Assembly: GCA_946885665.1 (NCBI GenBank)
Contig: CAMPGT010000258.1
Span: forward strand, 1 to 5,524
Direction of reading: 5' to 3'
DNA length: 5,524 nt
Source of the DNA: an uncultured Chitinophagaceae bacterium
GTDB taxonomy: Bacteria > Bacteroidota > Bacteroidia > Chitinophagales > Chitinophagaceae
The translations under genes were made by a program, and so were the position numbers. A model generated the notes under the pieces. The model saw only the letters and a program-made list of their open reading frames with translations. It was not told the DNA's origin and searched no databases. Below, one piece after another: positions 1-5,524 of the stretch (position 1 is its first letter; the number at the start of each line of letters is the position of its first letter).

Positions 1-87
1 CCCGCTGGCGGATGGCACGAAAACGAAGTTCCTTCTACTATCCCCCGCTGGCGGGGGTGGTCCCGACGAAGGAGGGACCGGGGGTGG
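1..87. repeat. GC-rich intergenic hairpin repeat, with a second partial copy at the window edge
   Basis: Bases 42-57 form a near-perfect hairpin (CCCCCGC, two-base loop, GCGGGGG). They are followed at once by a second inverted repeat, GGTCCC (59-64) and GGGACC (74-79), around a nine-base loop, then by GGGGGTGG (80-87). The 11-mer CCCGCTGGCGG occurs twice, at 1-11 and 44-54, so another copy or a fragment of one begins at or before the window edge. GC-rich repeats of this shape, with a GACGAAGGAG-like centre, are familiar between genes in Bacteroidetes genomes; that is recalled knowledge, not a search result. The boundaries are approximate because only one full copy is visible. Confidence 0.6.
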
Positions 88-105
88 ACTCATCTCAACA
101 CCCCC
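42..105 (-). terminator. Hairpin cluster at the 3' end of the Asp-box protein gene, possible terminator
   Basis: Three inverted repeats lie head to tail: 42-57, 59-79, and a third pairing GGGGGTG (80-86) with CACCCCC (99-105) across a 12-base loop. The third spans the stop codon of the minus-strand gene (90-92) and uses its last codons. Leftward transcripts would read into all three. There is no clear T tract after the hairpins on the minus strand, so a classical intrinsic terminator is not proven; the structures may instead protect the transcript's 3' end. The terminator role is an inference from position and folding. Confidence 0.35.
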
Positions 106-1100
106 ACTCTCCCATCACTGCCCGCCAAAAAAACTTTCTTCCCCTTTTTCGCCTTCCTGCACACATGAAACCCAACAGAAGAAACCGAGTTCCAGTTAAC
201 ACCTCCATCCATTGATACATCCACGCCGTTAACACCGCAGGTAACCAGTTTCTCACGAGTAATGTATTCCACACAACTCCTGTAACCAAAAGGAGGGTTC
301 GAAGGCACGATCCACGTTTCTCCCCCATCCATCGATATCGCACAATTCATTTCCCTGGAATTCACATCAGCAAAGTCACCACCCACCACGGCAATGTATG
401 GCCGCTTCACCTTTCTGTACCACACCGCCACGCTATTCGCACCCTGAGTTTCCTTTCCATGAATAACAGGAACATCCCCCGGCGTTCCCTTCCGGAAAAG
501 ACGCGTTCTCGTTCCTCCCGTAACAAAGCAGGCCTCATTGCGATCGAGCGCCCTCACATTCGTGCCGCTCGCCGCAAAGCAGGCCTCGCCACTATCGGCA
601 GCCGGCAGCTTATCATAGTTGACCGGCCTCCAGTTCGCGCCATTGTCAAATGTTCTCGCCACGAAAAATCTCCCTTCAACCGGGTCGCCGATAACAATGC
701 CGCTCTCCTTGTTCCAGAATTCCATTGCATCGAGAAACATGCCCGGCCGCTCATCAACAAATACGCTCTTCCAGGTGAGGCCGGCGTCTGTCGTTCTCAG
801 TATTAGGGCGGGCTCGCCCACCGCCATGATTACCGCGGTGTATTTGTCAAACGCTTCAATATCCCGGAAATCCCTGTCGCGATAGTTGGCCACAATTATC
901 CAGTCCCATTTGTTTCCGCCATCAACGCTTCTCCCGACAGTTCCCTTGTTTCCGCACACCCAAACGATGTTGTCGGAAACGGCACTCAACCCGCGCAGTG
1001 AAGCACCGTTTCCTGCATGTAAAATTTCTATGCGCTGCGTAAATCCACTATATGACAATAAAATAAAATATGAGAGAAGGAAAAGTCGCTCGGTTCGCAT
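90..1100 (-). CDS. Secreted Asp-box (BNR/YCF48-like) beta-propeller protein
   Basis: This 336-residue protein is predicted to be exported and to fold as a beta propeller. Residues 1-22 look like a Sec signal peptide: basic MRTER, a hydrophobic core (LFLLSYFILLSYS), then a likely cut near GFTQ. There is no lipobox cysteine, so it is probably not a lipoprotein. Five Asp-box motifs (S/T-x-D-x-G-x-x-W) lie at about residues 58-65, 104-110, 151-157, 256-263 and 296-303, with a degenerate one near 327. Such repeats cap propeller blades in sialidases and in YCF48/HCF136-type proteins. No sialidase catalytic arrangement is evident, so enzyme activity should not be assumed; bacterial homologues are often labelled only 'oxidoreductase' or 'YCF48-related'. 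The ATG at 1098-1100 is chosen because the signal peptide starts there. It is divergent from the 1281 gene across 180 bases. I found no exact TAnnTTTG promoter motif there on either strand. Family is fairly secure, role unknown. Confidence 0.85.
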   Translation of the reverse strand: MRTERLFLLSYFILLSYSGFTQRIEILHAGNGASLRGLSAVSDNIVWVCGNKGTVGRSVDGGNKWDWIIVANYRDRDFRDIEAFDKYTAVIMAVGEPALILRTTDAGLTWKSVFVDERPGMFLDAMEFWNKESGIVIGDPVEGRFFVARTFDNGANWRPVNYDKLPAADSGEACFAASGTNVRALDRNEACFVTGGTRTRLFRKGTPGDVPVIHGKETQGANSVAVWYRKVKRPYIAVVGGDFADVNSREMNCAISMDGGETWIVPSNPPFGYRSCVEYITREKLVTCGVNGVDVSMDGGVNWNSVSSVGFHVCRKAKKGKKVFLAGSDGRVGVLR

Positions 1101-1280
1101 TAGGAATTAATTTAGACAGCAATCACGCTGAATAGTTAAAAAACTGACCGGAATAGAGGTCACACGTTAAAAATCATCGTATTTTATGCAAAAAAATAAA
1201 AAGGTATTATTACTTAAAATATTTCCGCCCTGCAATAATATCCTTCTTAAGGACGCTTTATAAGGGTAAACACTCATACC

Positions 1281-1949
1281 GTGAAATTTCAGTTGTTCGA
1301 TATCATCTCAATTGTAGCAGTGGCCTCGTATTTCGTGCCGCTCCTTATCGTATTGTTGAAAAGACTGGTACGCGACCATTTCTTTATGCTGTTCGCTGCT
1401 TACTGGACGCTGGGCGGACTGATCAATATGATGGACGTGATTCCGGGGTTCTCAAGACCTGTAAGTTACTACGCCGGAGTGGTGTATAACATCCTCGACA
1501 TCCCCTTCATACTTTCAATCCTGTACGTCACCACTTCATCATACATGGTGAAAAGAATAACGCCCTTCGCCATTGTGCTCATCTTTATCAGCGAAATCAT
1601 CAGCATCATCGCGGCAACTGAATTCAATTACGATACCATCAAGTATCCGCTGGGCGCCGGTATTGCCATCGTGTTGTTTATCGTTAGCGTGGAAATAGTA
1701 CGTTACATGCAAACCATCGAGCACACCAACCGGCAAAATGCGAAGATGTTCGTGTATGCCGCGGTGCTATTCGAATATGCCACCTTTGTCATCATCTATA
1801 TTTTTGATTACTTCGTCGCCTCTTCCAACGATACCGACGGCTACATCATTTATTACCTCTCGTCGCTGGTGGCAATATTGATCGCATCGTGCGGCTACCT
1901 GCTGTTCAAAAAATATGAAAGAAACCCTGCCATGGTCAGGGAGTTATGA
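1281..1949 (+). CDS. Unrecognised integral membrane protein with about seven helices
   Basis: I do not recognise a named family for this 222-residue protein. Hydrophobic segments lie at about residues 6-27, 33-52, 62-84, 93-112, 122-141, 157-179 and 188-209, which suggests seven membrane helices. Basic residues cluster after helices 1, 3, 5 and 7 (KRLVRD at 27-32, KR at 91-92, RYMQTIEHTNRQNAK at 141-155, KKYERN at 210-215), while the other loops are acidic or neutral. By the positive-inside rule the N terminus is outside and the C terminus in the cytoplasm. There is no soluble domain. The topology resembles small sensor-type or 7TM modules, but no signature supports that role. The start is GTG at 1281: an in-frame TAA at 1248 limits extension, and the first internal ATG would remove helix 1. 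AAGGA at 1249-1253 is too far away to be a normal ribosome site. Its last 14 bases overlap the 3' end of the converging transglutaminase-like gene. Confidence 0.8.
   Translation: MKFQLFDIISIVAVASYFVPLLIVLLKRLVRDHFFMLFAAYWTLGGLINMMDVIPGFSRPVSYYAGVVYNILDIPFILSILYVTTSSYMVKRITPFAIVLIFISEIISIIAATEFNYDTIKYPLGAGIAIVLFIVSVEIVRYMQTIEHTNRQNAKMFVYAAVLFEYATFVIIYIFDYFVASSNDTDGYIIYYLSSLVAILIASCGYLLFKKYERNPAMVREL
1908..1941 (-). terminator. Possible terminator in the overlapping gene ends
   Basis: CCCTG (1925-1929) and CAGGG (1937-1941) form a five-base stem around a loop that contains the palindrome CCATGG. On the minus strand the stem is followed by a T-rich run (complement of 1908-1924) with TTTC, TTTC and TTTTTT blocks. 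This resembles an intrinsic terminator for the transglutaminase-like gene, whose stop codon (1936-1938) sits inside the hairpin. The stem is short and the T run is interrupted, so this is tentative. On the plus strand there is no T tract after the stem. Confidence 0.35.
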
Positions 1950-2841
1950 TCGCGAACGCTTTGTCGCTTACATATGGGCCGCCGGGGTGGCGCGCCGAAT
2001 AATCGAGATTGAGCCAGTATTCACCATTTTCTTCGTGGTAGTAGATGTTGCCTTTCACCTCCCTGCTGAACAGGGTCATGATGACCGTATTGATCTTGTC
2101 GAAGCTTTCTTCGTTTCCGCAAAACAGTTCTGGATAGAGGTGCCCTTCGGTGAGCACCATCCTCGCATGCACGCCGATCGCCTTGAGTGCCGACACCATC
2201 AGGATGGAATGATCATCGCAATCCCCTCCCATGCCGTTCAGGATGGTTTCGCGGGCCGTGGCAAAGTATTCGTCACGCTGTGAATCGGCCACATACTTGA
2301 AATTGCCATTGACATATTTGAATACCGACATCGCCCGTACAACCGGACCGAACTTGGGATAGTACTGGTCAAAATATTTGAGGGATGCAGACACGGCAAA
2401 ATTGCGCACCACGGAATCGCGGTAGTCCACTTTCGACTCCAGCCCCTTCACGGTACGCGTAAGGGGGCCATCGAAAAACGAGGGCATCACGATGAGGCTC
2501 GTCTCTTTCTGCTCTTTCTTACCCCAGTTGGTTTTCACCATCACCTGGTAATCATTAACGACCGCACCGAAGCCACGCCCATTCGTGAATGAGTTATAGA
2601 TGATCACCCCAACGAATAGCAGCAATGCCGGAATGATGAGAAAATGAAAGATCCTGACCACAACGAAGGTGAACAATGCCGCCAGCAGAACGGACACGAC
2701 AAGGTCGAAGTTCCAGGTGCCCAGCATCAACGGCGGAATGTACCTGTTGATCATGGGCGCCAGCGGCAGCACTGTGAGGACGGCTATGACGATAATGATT
2801 ATTCTCCTGAGACCGCGGTATTTATCGTAGGTATAGAGCAT
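1936..2841 (-). CDS. Membrane-anchored transglutaminase-like (papain-fold) protein
   Basis: From the ATG at 2839-2841 the protein has 301 residues. The N-terminal third is hydrophobic, with helices at about 12-30, 44-62 and 66-82. The basic start (DKYRGLRR) points to a cytoplasmic N terminus, so with three helices the C-terminal domain would be outside the cytoplasmic membrane. Residues from about 140 to 300 look like a transglutaminase-like domain: a cysteine in GGDCDDHS (C208), a histidine in TEGHLYPE (H234) and an aspartate in YWLNLD (D280) match the Cys-His-Asp triad order. Members of this superfamily can be proteases, amidases or crosslinking enzymes; the substrate here is unknown. A GTG at 2871 in the same frame would add ten residues (MHFCVERTAT). 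I prefer the ATG because GAGAGG lies nine bases before it and the basic leader then begins directly. The gene follows the small acidic gene with a 74-base gap, so they may be co-transcribed. It converges on and overlaps the seven-helix gene. Confidence 0.8.
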   Translation of the reverse strand: MLYTYDKYRGLRRIIIIVIAVLTVLPLAPMINRYIPPLMLGTWNFDLVVSVLLAALFTFVVVRIFHFLIIPALLLFVGVIIYNSFTNGRGFGAVVNDYQVMVKTNWGKKEQKETSLIVMPSFFDGPLTRTVKGLESKVDYRDSVVRNFAVSASLKYFDQYYPKFGPVVRAMSVFKYVNGNFKYVADSQRDEYFATARETILNGMGGDCDDHSILMVSALKAIGVHARMVLTEGHLYPELFCGNEESFDKINTVIMTLFSREVKGNIYYHEENGEYWLNLDYSARHPGGPYVSDKAFAIITP

Positions 2842-2860
2842 AGTGGCCGTCCTCTCAACG

Positions 2861-2881
2861 CAAAAATGCACATGATTTTTG
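2861..2881. repeat. Perfect 7-base inverted repeat upstream of the transglutaminase-like gene
   Basis: CAAAAAT (2861-2867) and ATTTTTG (2875-2881) are perfect inverted arms around a seven-base spacer, centred about 30 bases before the preferred ATG at 2841. The symmetry and AT-rich arms would suit binding by a dimeric regulator, or a weak RNA hairpin in the leader. No known regulator consensus is recognised, and short A/T arms can arise by chance. Confidence 0.35.
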
Positions 2882-2895
2882 TGTAGGATCTGTTA

Positions 2896-2913
2896 ATTCC
2901 CGGGCCTGGGAAT
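2896..2913. repeat. Small inverted repeat just after the stop of the small acidic gene
   Basis: ATTCCC (2896-2901) and GGGAAT (2908-2913) pair around a six-base loop, GGGCCT. The repeat begins two bases beyond the stop codon (2916-2918) of the minus-strand small gene. There is no T run after it on the minus strand, so it is a poor terminator. It could instead be a processing or stability hairpin between two co-transcribed genes. Confidence 0.4.
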
Positions 2914-2915
2914 GA

Positions 2916-3182
2916 TCAATCATCGTCCTCCTCCTCGTAGTTGTAGGCGTCTTTATTGTAGAGCGTCTGCCATTCCTTGACGGCATCGTCACTGAGCAAT
3001 TCAATGATATCGAAAATGGGATCGGCCTTCTTTCTCCAATTCAGCGTTTCCTCATCACCATATACCGACACAAGCGAACAATGATCTGTTTCCATGGTTA
3101 CCTGGATCAATTCAATTGGCGACAATTCTTTTTCCTGAATCAAATAATAACAACCGGTTTCCAGCAACGCATATGAGTACAT
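2916..3182 (-). CDS. Small acidic protein of unknown function
   Basis: I do not recognise this 88-residue protein. It has no signal peptide and no membrane helix, so it is probably cytoplasmic. It begins MYSYALLETGCYYLIQEK, has mixed hydrophobic and charged stretches (SPIELIQVTM at 21-30, IFDIIELLSDDAVKEW at 56-71) that could form a small alpha/beta fold, and ends in an acidic tail (NYEEEDDD, 81-88). Two cysteines lie at residues 11 and 35. A GTG at 3189-3191 in the same frame would add three residues; the ATG at 3180-3182 is preferred as the commoner start codon. No Shine-Dalgarno sequence is visible, which is normal for Bacteroidetes; the region before the start is A/T-rich. The gene is the first of a likely two-gene leftward unit with the transglutaminase-like gene. 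Its reality is supported by an uninterrupted frame, ordinary protein composition and placement in an otherwise empty gap, but not by a family match. Confidence 0.65.
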   Translation of the reverse strand: MYSYALLETGCYYLIQEKELSPIELIQVTMETDHCSLVSVYGDEETLNWRKKADPIFDIIELLSDDAVKEWQTLYNKDAYNYEEEDDD

Positions 3183-3305
3183 ACTAAGCACTTTTAAAAT
3201 TTAAAAACAAGATTTTCAACTATGGCTTAATGGGTCAGTAAAGGCGAAGAATAAACAGGTTAGCCGTAAGTAGAATTAATGGATTGCCTGAGTTCGGCAA
3301 CAGTT

Positions 3306-3313
3306 CAAATGTA
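3306..3313 (-). promoter_or_regulatory. Possible -7 element (TACATTTG) for the leftward genes
   Basis: Read on the minus strand these bases give TACATTTG, an exact match to the Bacteroidetes -7 consensus TAnnTTTG. It points towards the small acidic gene and would give a leader of about 120 bases. No TTG-like -33 element lies at the usual spacing, where the sequence is GC-rich instead. The call therefore rests on an 8-base match alone. Confidence 0.25.
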
Positions 3314-3322
3314 GGATAAATC

Positions 3323-3337
3323 CCCCGATCGCCGGGG
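3323..3337. repeat. Short GC-rich hairpin
   Basis: CCCCG (3323-3327) and CGGGG (3333-3337) pair around a five-base loop, ATCGC. The shape recalls the hairpin at 42-57, although the loop and flanks differ, so it may be a degenerate relative of the same repeat class or an unrelated small structure. On the plus strand it is followed by an A run, not a T run. Confidence 0.35.
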
Positions 3338-3409
3338 CCGGAAAAAAGGGATTAATAAAAGTTTAATGATTAGCATTGATTATGAACCAGTTGGAAACCT
3401 GGCGGCAGG

Positions 3410-3458
3410 CGATTGCCAATTGCCCATTGCCGATTGCCGATTGCCCATTGTCGATTGT
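3410..3458. repeat. Seven tandem 7-base repeats, consensus C(G/C/A)ATTG(C/T)
   Basis: Seven contiguous units read CGATTGC, CAATTGC, CCATTGC, CGATTGC, CGATTGC, CCATTGT and CGATTGT. Every unit keeps ATTG at the same place; only the second and last positions vary. The array ends four bases before the -7 element of the parE promoter, and one unit supplies the -33 element. Heptamer arrays are known in several bacterial groups as short tandem repeats whose length can change by slippage. There are no long spacers, so it is not a CRISPR array. Confidence 0.9.
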
Positions 3459-3470
3459 CGGCTATATTTG
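3440..3470 (+). promoter_or_regulatory. Bacteroidetes-type promoter of parE
   Basis: TATATTTG at 3463-3470 matches the phylum's -7 consensus TAnnTTTG exactly. TTG at 3441-3443 (preceded by A) lies 19 bases upstream, which fits the known -33 element and its spacing. Transcription would start near 3475, giving a leader of about 27 bases before the ATG at 3502. The -33 element is part of the heptamer array. The match to both elements and the sensible leader length make this the best-supported promoter in the window. Confidence 0.7.
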
Positions 3471-3501
3471 CCGGGTTCCGGAAAACTAACCCAATCAACC
3501 T

Positions 3502-5403
3502 ATGGCAGAAAAACAGAATTTGTTTGAATATACCGAGGAAAGCATCAAGTCGCTCGACTGGCGCGAACATATCCGCCTGCGTCCGGGCATGTATATCGGC
3601 AAGCTGGGCGATGGATCCAGCCCCGACGACGGCATCTATGTGCTTATAAAAGAGGTAGTTGACAACTGCATAGACGAATATACCATGGGCCACGGCAAAG
3701 CCGTCGACATCAACATCGAAAGCAAATCCGTAACCATTCGCGATTATGGGCGCGGAATTCCCCTGGGCAAGGTGGTGGATGTGGTCAGCAAAATCAACAC
3801 CGGGGCCAAGTACGATAGCAAGGCCTTTCAAAAATCCGTTGGACTTAATGGCGTGGGTACCAAGGCGGTTAATGCCCTAAGCAGCTATTTCAAGGTATCC
3901 GCGTTCCGCGACGGCAAGGAAAAAACAGCGGAATTCGAGCGCGGCAAGCTGGTAAAGGAGTATAAAGAAGTGAAGAGCCAGGAACCCAACGGCACACTCG
4001 TCACCTTCATGCCCGACGAGAAAGTGTTCAAGAACTTCCACTACGTGCATGAATACCTCGACAACCAGCTCTGGAACTATTGCTATCTCAACGCCGGCCT
4101 CATCATCAACCTTAACGGCAAGAAATACATCAGCAAGAACGGGCTGCTCGACCTGCTGCAACGCAAGACCAATGCCGACGAGATTCGCTATCCCATCATC
4201 TCACTGAAAGGCGACGACATCGAGATAGCGATGACCCACGAGAACCAGTATGGTGAAGAATACTACTCGTTCGTAAACGGTCAGTACACCACGCAGGGCG
4301 GAACGCACCTGGCGGCCTTTCGCGAATCGCTGGTCAGGACCGTCCGTGAATTCTATAAAAAGGATTACGATGCTTCCGACATCAGGGGAAGCATCTGTGC
4401 GGCTATTTCGGTGCGCGTGCAGGAACCGGTGTTCGAATCGCAAACAAAAACAAAGCTCGGCTCGCAGTCGGTGTACGAGAACGGCCCGAGCATGAGGAAC
4501 TTTGTTGGCGACTTCATGTCGAAGGAACTCGACAACTACCTGCACCGCAACCCTGCCATTGCCGAGGCGCTCAAAAAAAGAATAGAGCAAAACGAGAAGG
4601 AACGCAAGGAACTCTCGGGCATCCGCAAGCTGGCCAATGAAAGAGCGAAGAAGGCCAATCTTCACAACCGCAAACTGCGCGACTGCCGCTTTCATCTGAA
4701 CGATGAGCCCAGCGGTAAGGACAAAGAGAAGATCATGGAGAAGCAGAAAGAGAGCACCATCTTCATTACGGAGGGCGACTCGGCCAGCGGCTCCATCACC
4801 AAGGCGCGCAATGTGGAAACACAGGCCGTATTCAGCCTGCGCGGCAAGCCGCTCAACAGTTTCGGTCTCACCAAAAAAGTGGTGTACGAAAACGAAGAGT
4901 TCAACCTGCTCCAGCACGCGCTCAATATCGAAGAATCGTATGAGGGATTGAGATATAATAATATTGTCATCGCCACCGATGCGGATGTTGACGGCATGCA
5001 CATCCGCCTGCTGCTGATGACATTCTTCCTGCAGTTCTTTCCCGACCTGGTGAAGAACGGACACGTGCATGTGCTCGAAACGCCGCTGTTCAGGGTGCGC
5101 AACAAGCAGGAAACGATTTATTGCTACGATGAGGGCGAGAAACAGGCTGCAGTAAAGAAACTGGGCAACAAGCCGGAAATCACGCGCTTTAAAGGGTTGG
5201 GAGAAATTTCGCCCGACGAGTTTGCGCGGTTCATCGGACCCGAGATCCGGTTGCAACCGGTGATGATCAAACAAGACACCCACGTACAGCAACTGCTGGA
5301 ATATTACATGGGCAAGAATACGATGCAGCGGCAGGAGTTCATCATTGACAACCTGAGGATCGAGCTCGACCTCATAGATGATAAGATTAATATACCCGCC
5401 TGA
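3502..5403 (+). CDS. parE: DNA topoisomerase IV subunit B (ParE-type, type IIA topoisomerase ATPase)
   Basis: This complete 633-residue protein is the ATPase subunit that works with ParC to separate linked daughter chromosomes and relax DNA. The GHKL ATPase domain comes first: RPGMYIG (27-33), the N-box EVVDNCIDE (51-59) with the likely catalytic E51 and N55, D81 in DYGRGIP, the glycine-rich lid [14 protein letters not shown] (114-127), and the QTK loop (314-316) that contacts ATP phosphates. The TOPRIM domain follows: EGDSASG (424-430) with the metal-binding glutamate, and DADVDG (493-498). RFKGLGE (562-568) and [12 protein letters not shown] (603-614) close the C-terminal part. Length fits ParE and GyrB proteins lacking the extra C-terminal insert. 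I call ParE and not GyrB because of [20 protein letters not shown] and the GKNT ending, which I recall from Bacteroidetes ParE; GyrB remains the alternative. No key residue is missing. The ATG at 3502 lies about 27 bases behind the predicted transcript start and has no Shine-Dalgarno sequence. parC is not in view. Confidence 0.92.
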   Translation: MAEKQNLFEYTEESIKSLDWREHIRLRPGMYIGKLGDGSSPDDGIYVLIKEVVDNCIDEYTMGHGKAVDINIESKSVTIRDYGRGIPLGKVVDVVSKINTGAKYDSKAFQKSVGLNGVGTKAVNALSSYFKVSAFRDGKEKTAEFERGKLVKEYKEVKSQEPNGTLVTFMPDEKVFKNFHYVHEYLDNQLWNYCYLNAGLIINLNGKKYISKNGLLDLLQRKTNADEIRYPIISLKGDDIEIAMTHENQYGEEYYSFVNGQYTTQGGTHLAAFRESLVRTVREFYKKDYDASDIRGSICAAISVRVQEPVFESQTKTKLGSQSVYENGPSMRNFVGDFMSKELDNYLHRNPAIAEALKKRIEQNEKERKELSGIRKLANERAKKANLHNRKLRDCRFHLNDEPSGKDKEKIMEKQKESTIFITEGDSASGSITKARNVETQAVFSLRGKPLNSFGLTKKVVYENEEFNLLQHALNIEESYEGLRYNNIVIATDADVDGMHIRLLLMTFFLQFFPDLVKNGHVHVLETPLFRVRNKQETIYCYDEGEKQAAVKKLGNKPEITRFKGLGEISPDEFARFIGPEIRLQPVMIKQDTHVQQLLEYYMGKNTMQRQEFIIDNLRIELDLIDDKINIPA

Positions 5404-5406
5404 TCT

Positions 5407-5524
5407 ATGAATCTTACCTTCCGGAACGCCGCGATGGACGACCTGCCCAGGATCGTTGATATTTACAATTCAACGATAGCGGGCAGGATGGTCACTGCCG
5501 ACACCGAGCCGGTTACTGCAGAAA
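5407..5524 (+). CDS. GNAT-family N-acetyltransferase, N-terminal fragment cut by the window edge
   Basis: Only the first 39 residues are present; the frame is still open at the window edge. The sequence has the look of the phosphinothricin acetyltransferase-like branch of the GNAT superfamily: a first strand (LTFRNA), the helix [16 protein letters not shown], then [13 protein letters not shown]. Such enzymes transfer an acetyl group from acetyl-CoA to an amine. The acetyl-CoA binding loop lies beyond the window, so substrate and activity cannot be judged. The ATG starts three bases after the parE stop, so the two genes are probably co-transcribed and any ribosome contact falls inside the parE 3' end. 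The close spacing does not by itself imply a shared function. Confidence 0.8.
   Translation, partial: MNLTFRNAAMDDLPRIVDIYNSTIAGRMVTADTEPVTAE

Larger units (their letters stand above)
3183..3501. other. Divergent regulatory intergenic region
   Basis: This 319-base gap separates the leftward small acidic gene from rightward parE. It holds an isolated minus-strand TACATTTG, a short GC hairpin at 3323-3337, seven tandem heptamers at 3410-3458, a good Bacteroidetes-type promoter at 3440-3470, and the 8-base palindrome TTCCGGAA at 3476-3483 near the expected transcript start. A frame is open on the minus strand through the heptamers, but its product is repetitive (AIGNRQW repeated) because 7-base units happen to stay open; I do not regard it as a gene. 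No tRNA or known riboswitch was recognised. Confidence 0.7.

Noticed and set aside
12..215. A 67-codon plus-strand open frame through the hairpin repeats
   Set aside because: It consists of repeat DNA and antisense to the Asp-box protein gene, with no protein-like features.
459..885. Plus-strand open frames of 88 and 115 codons
   Set aside because: They are antisense to the Asp-box protein, whose signal peptide and five repeated motifs show which strand is coding. Their R- and S-rich products look like shadow translations.
1101..1280. Promoters in the divergent gap between the Asp-box and seven-helix genes
   Set aside because: Only partial matches such as TACCTTTT on the minus strand occur, without a TTG at the proper distance. 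Promoters must exist there, but I cannot place them. A weak TCCTT/AAGGA dyad at 1241-1253 is too short to name.
2842..2871. GTG start at 2871 for the transglutaminase-like protein
   Set aside because: The ATG at 2841 has GAGAGG nine bases upstream and gives a clean basic leader before the first helix. The extra ten residues (MHFCVERTAT) are not protein-family-like and overlap an inverted repeat.
3410..3458. Possible CRISPR array
   Set aside because: The units are 7 bases with no spacers between them, and no cas gene is present; this is a simple tandem repeat.
3370..3831. A 153-codon minus-strand open frame crossing the heptamer array and the parE start
   Set aside because: Part of it is the translated heptamer repeat and the rest is antisense to the conserved parE ATPase domain. 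It would also span the parE promoter.
4201..5292. A 363-codon open frame on the minus strand opposite parE
   Set aside because: It lies wholly inside parE, whose conserved motifs fix the plus frame. The product is rich in V, L, F and H as expected of an antisense shadow frame, and shows no recognisable domain.
3502..5403. Assignment of the topoisomerase gene as gyrB
   Set aside because: The N-terminal [20 protein letters not shown] and the GKNT-type C terminus fit my memory of Bacteroidetes ParE better than GyrB. A phylogeny with both paralogues would decide; GyrB is kept as the alternative.

Overview
The window looks like chromosomal DNA from a member of the Bacteroidetes, most likely a Chitinophagaceae-like organism. 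The evidence is a type IIA topoisomerase B subunit of the Bacteroidetes ParE type, a promoter in front of it that fits the phylum's unusual TTG-N19-TAnnTTTG consensus, start codons without clear Shine-Dalgarno sequences, a secreted Asp-box (BNR/YCF48-like) protein, and GC-rich hairpin repeats plus heptamer tandem repeats of the kind scattered between genes in this phylum. The assignment rests on sequence style and recalled family features, not on a database search.

Layout from left to right: (1) bases 1-105 hold GC-rich inverted repeats that end inside the 3' end of the first gene. (2) 90-1100, minus strand, encodes an exported beta-propeller-like protein with five Asp-box motifs. (3) 1281-1949, plus strand, encodes an unrecognised protein with about seven membrane helices. 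(4) 1936-2841, minus strand, encodes a membrane-anchored transglutaminase-like protein whose 3' end overlaps gene 3 by 14 bases, tail to tail. (5) 2916-3182, minus strand, encodes a small acidic protein of unknown function just upstream of gene 4. (6) 3183-3501 is a regulatory intergenic region with a GC hairpin, seven 7-base tandem repeats and the parE promoter. (7) 3502-5403, plus strand, is a complete parE (topoisomerase IV subunit B). (8) From 5407 to the window edge is the start of a GNAT-family N-acetyltransferase, three bases after the parE stop.

The genes do not form one obvious pathway. Genes 4 and 5 probably share a transcript, as do parE and the acetyltransferase gene. I see no convincing new multi-gene system. 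The most interesting feature is the heptamer array that overlaps the parE promoter: every repeat unit carries an ATTG in the same phase, so the upstream promoter element would survive a change in repeat number. The seven-helix protein, the small acidic protein and the transglutaminase-like protein are the genes with the least known function.
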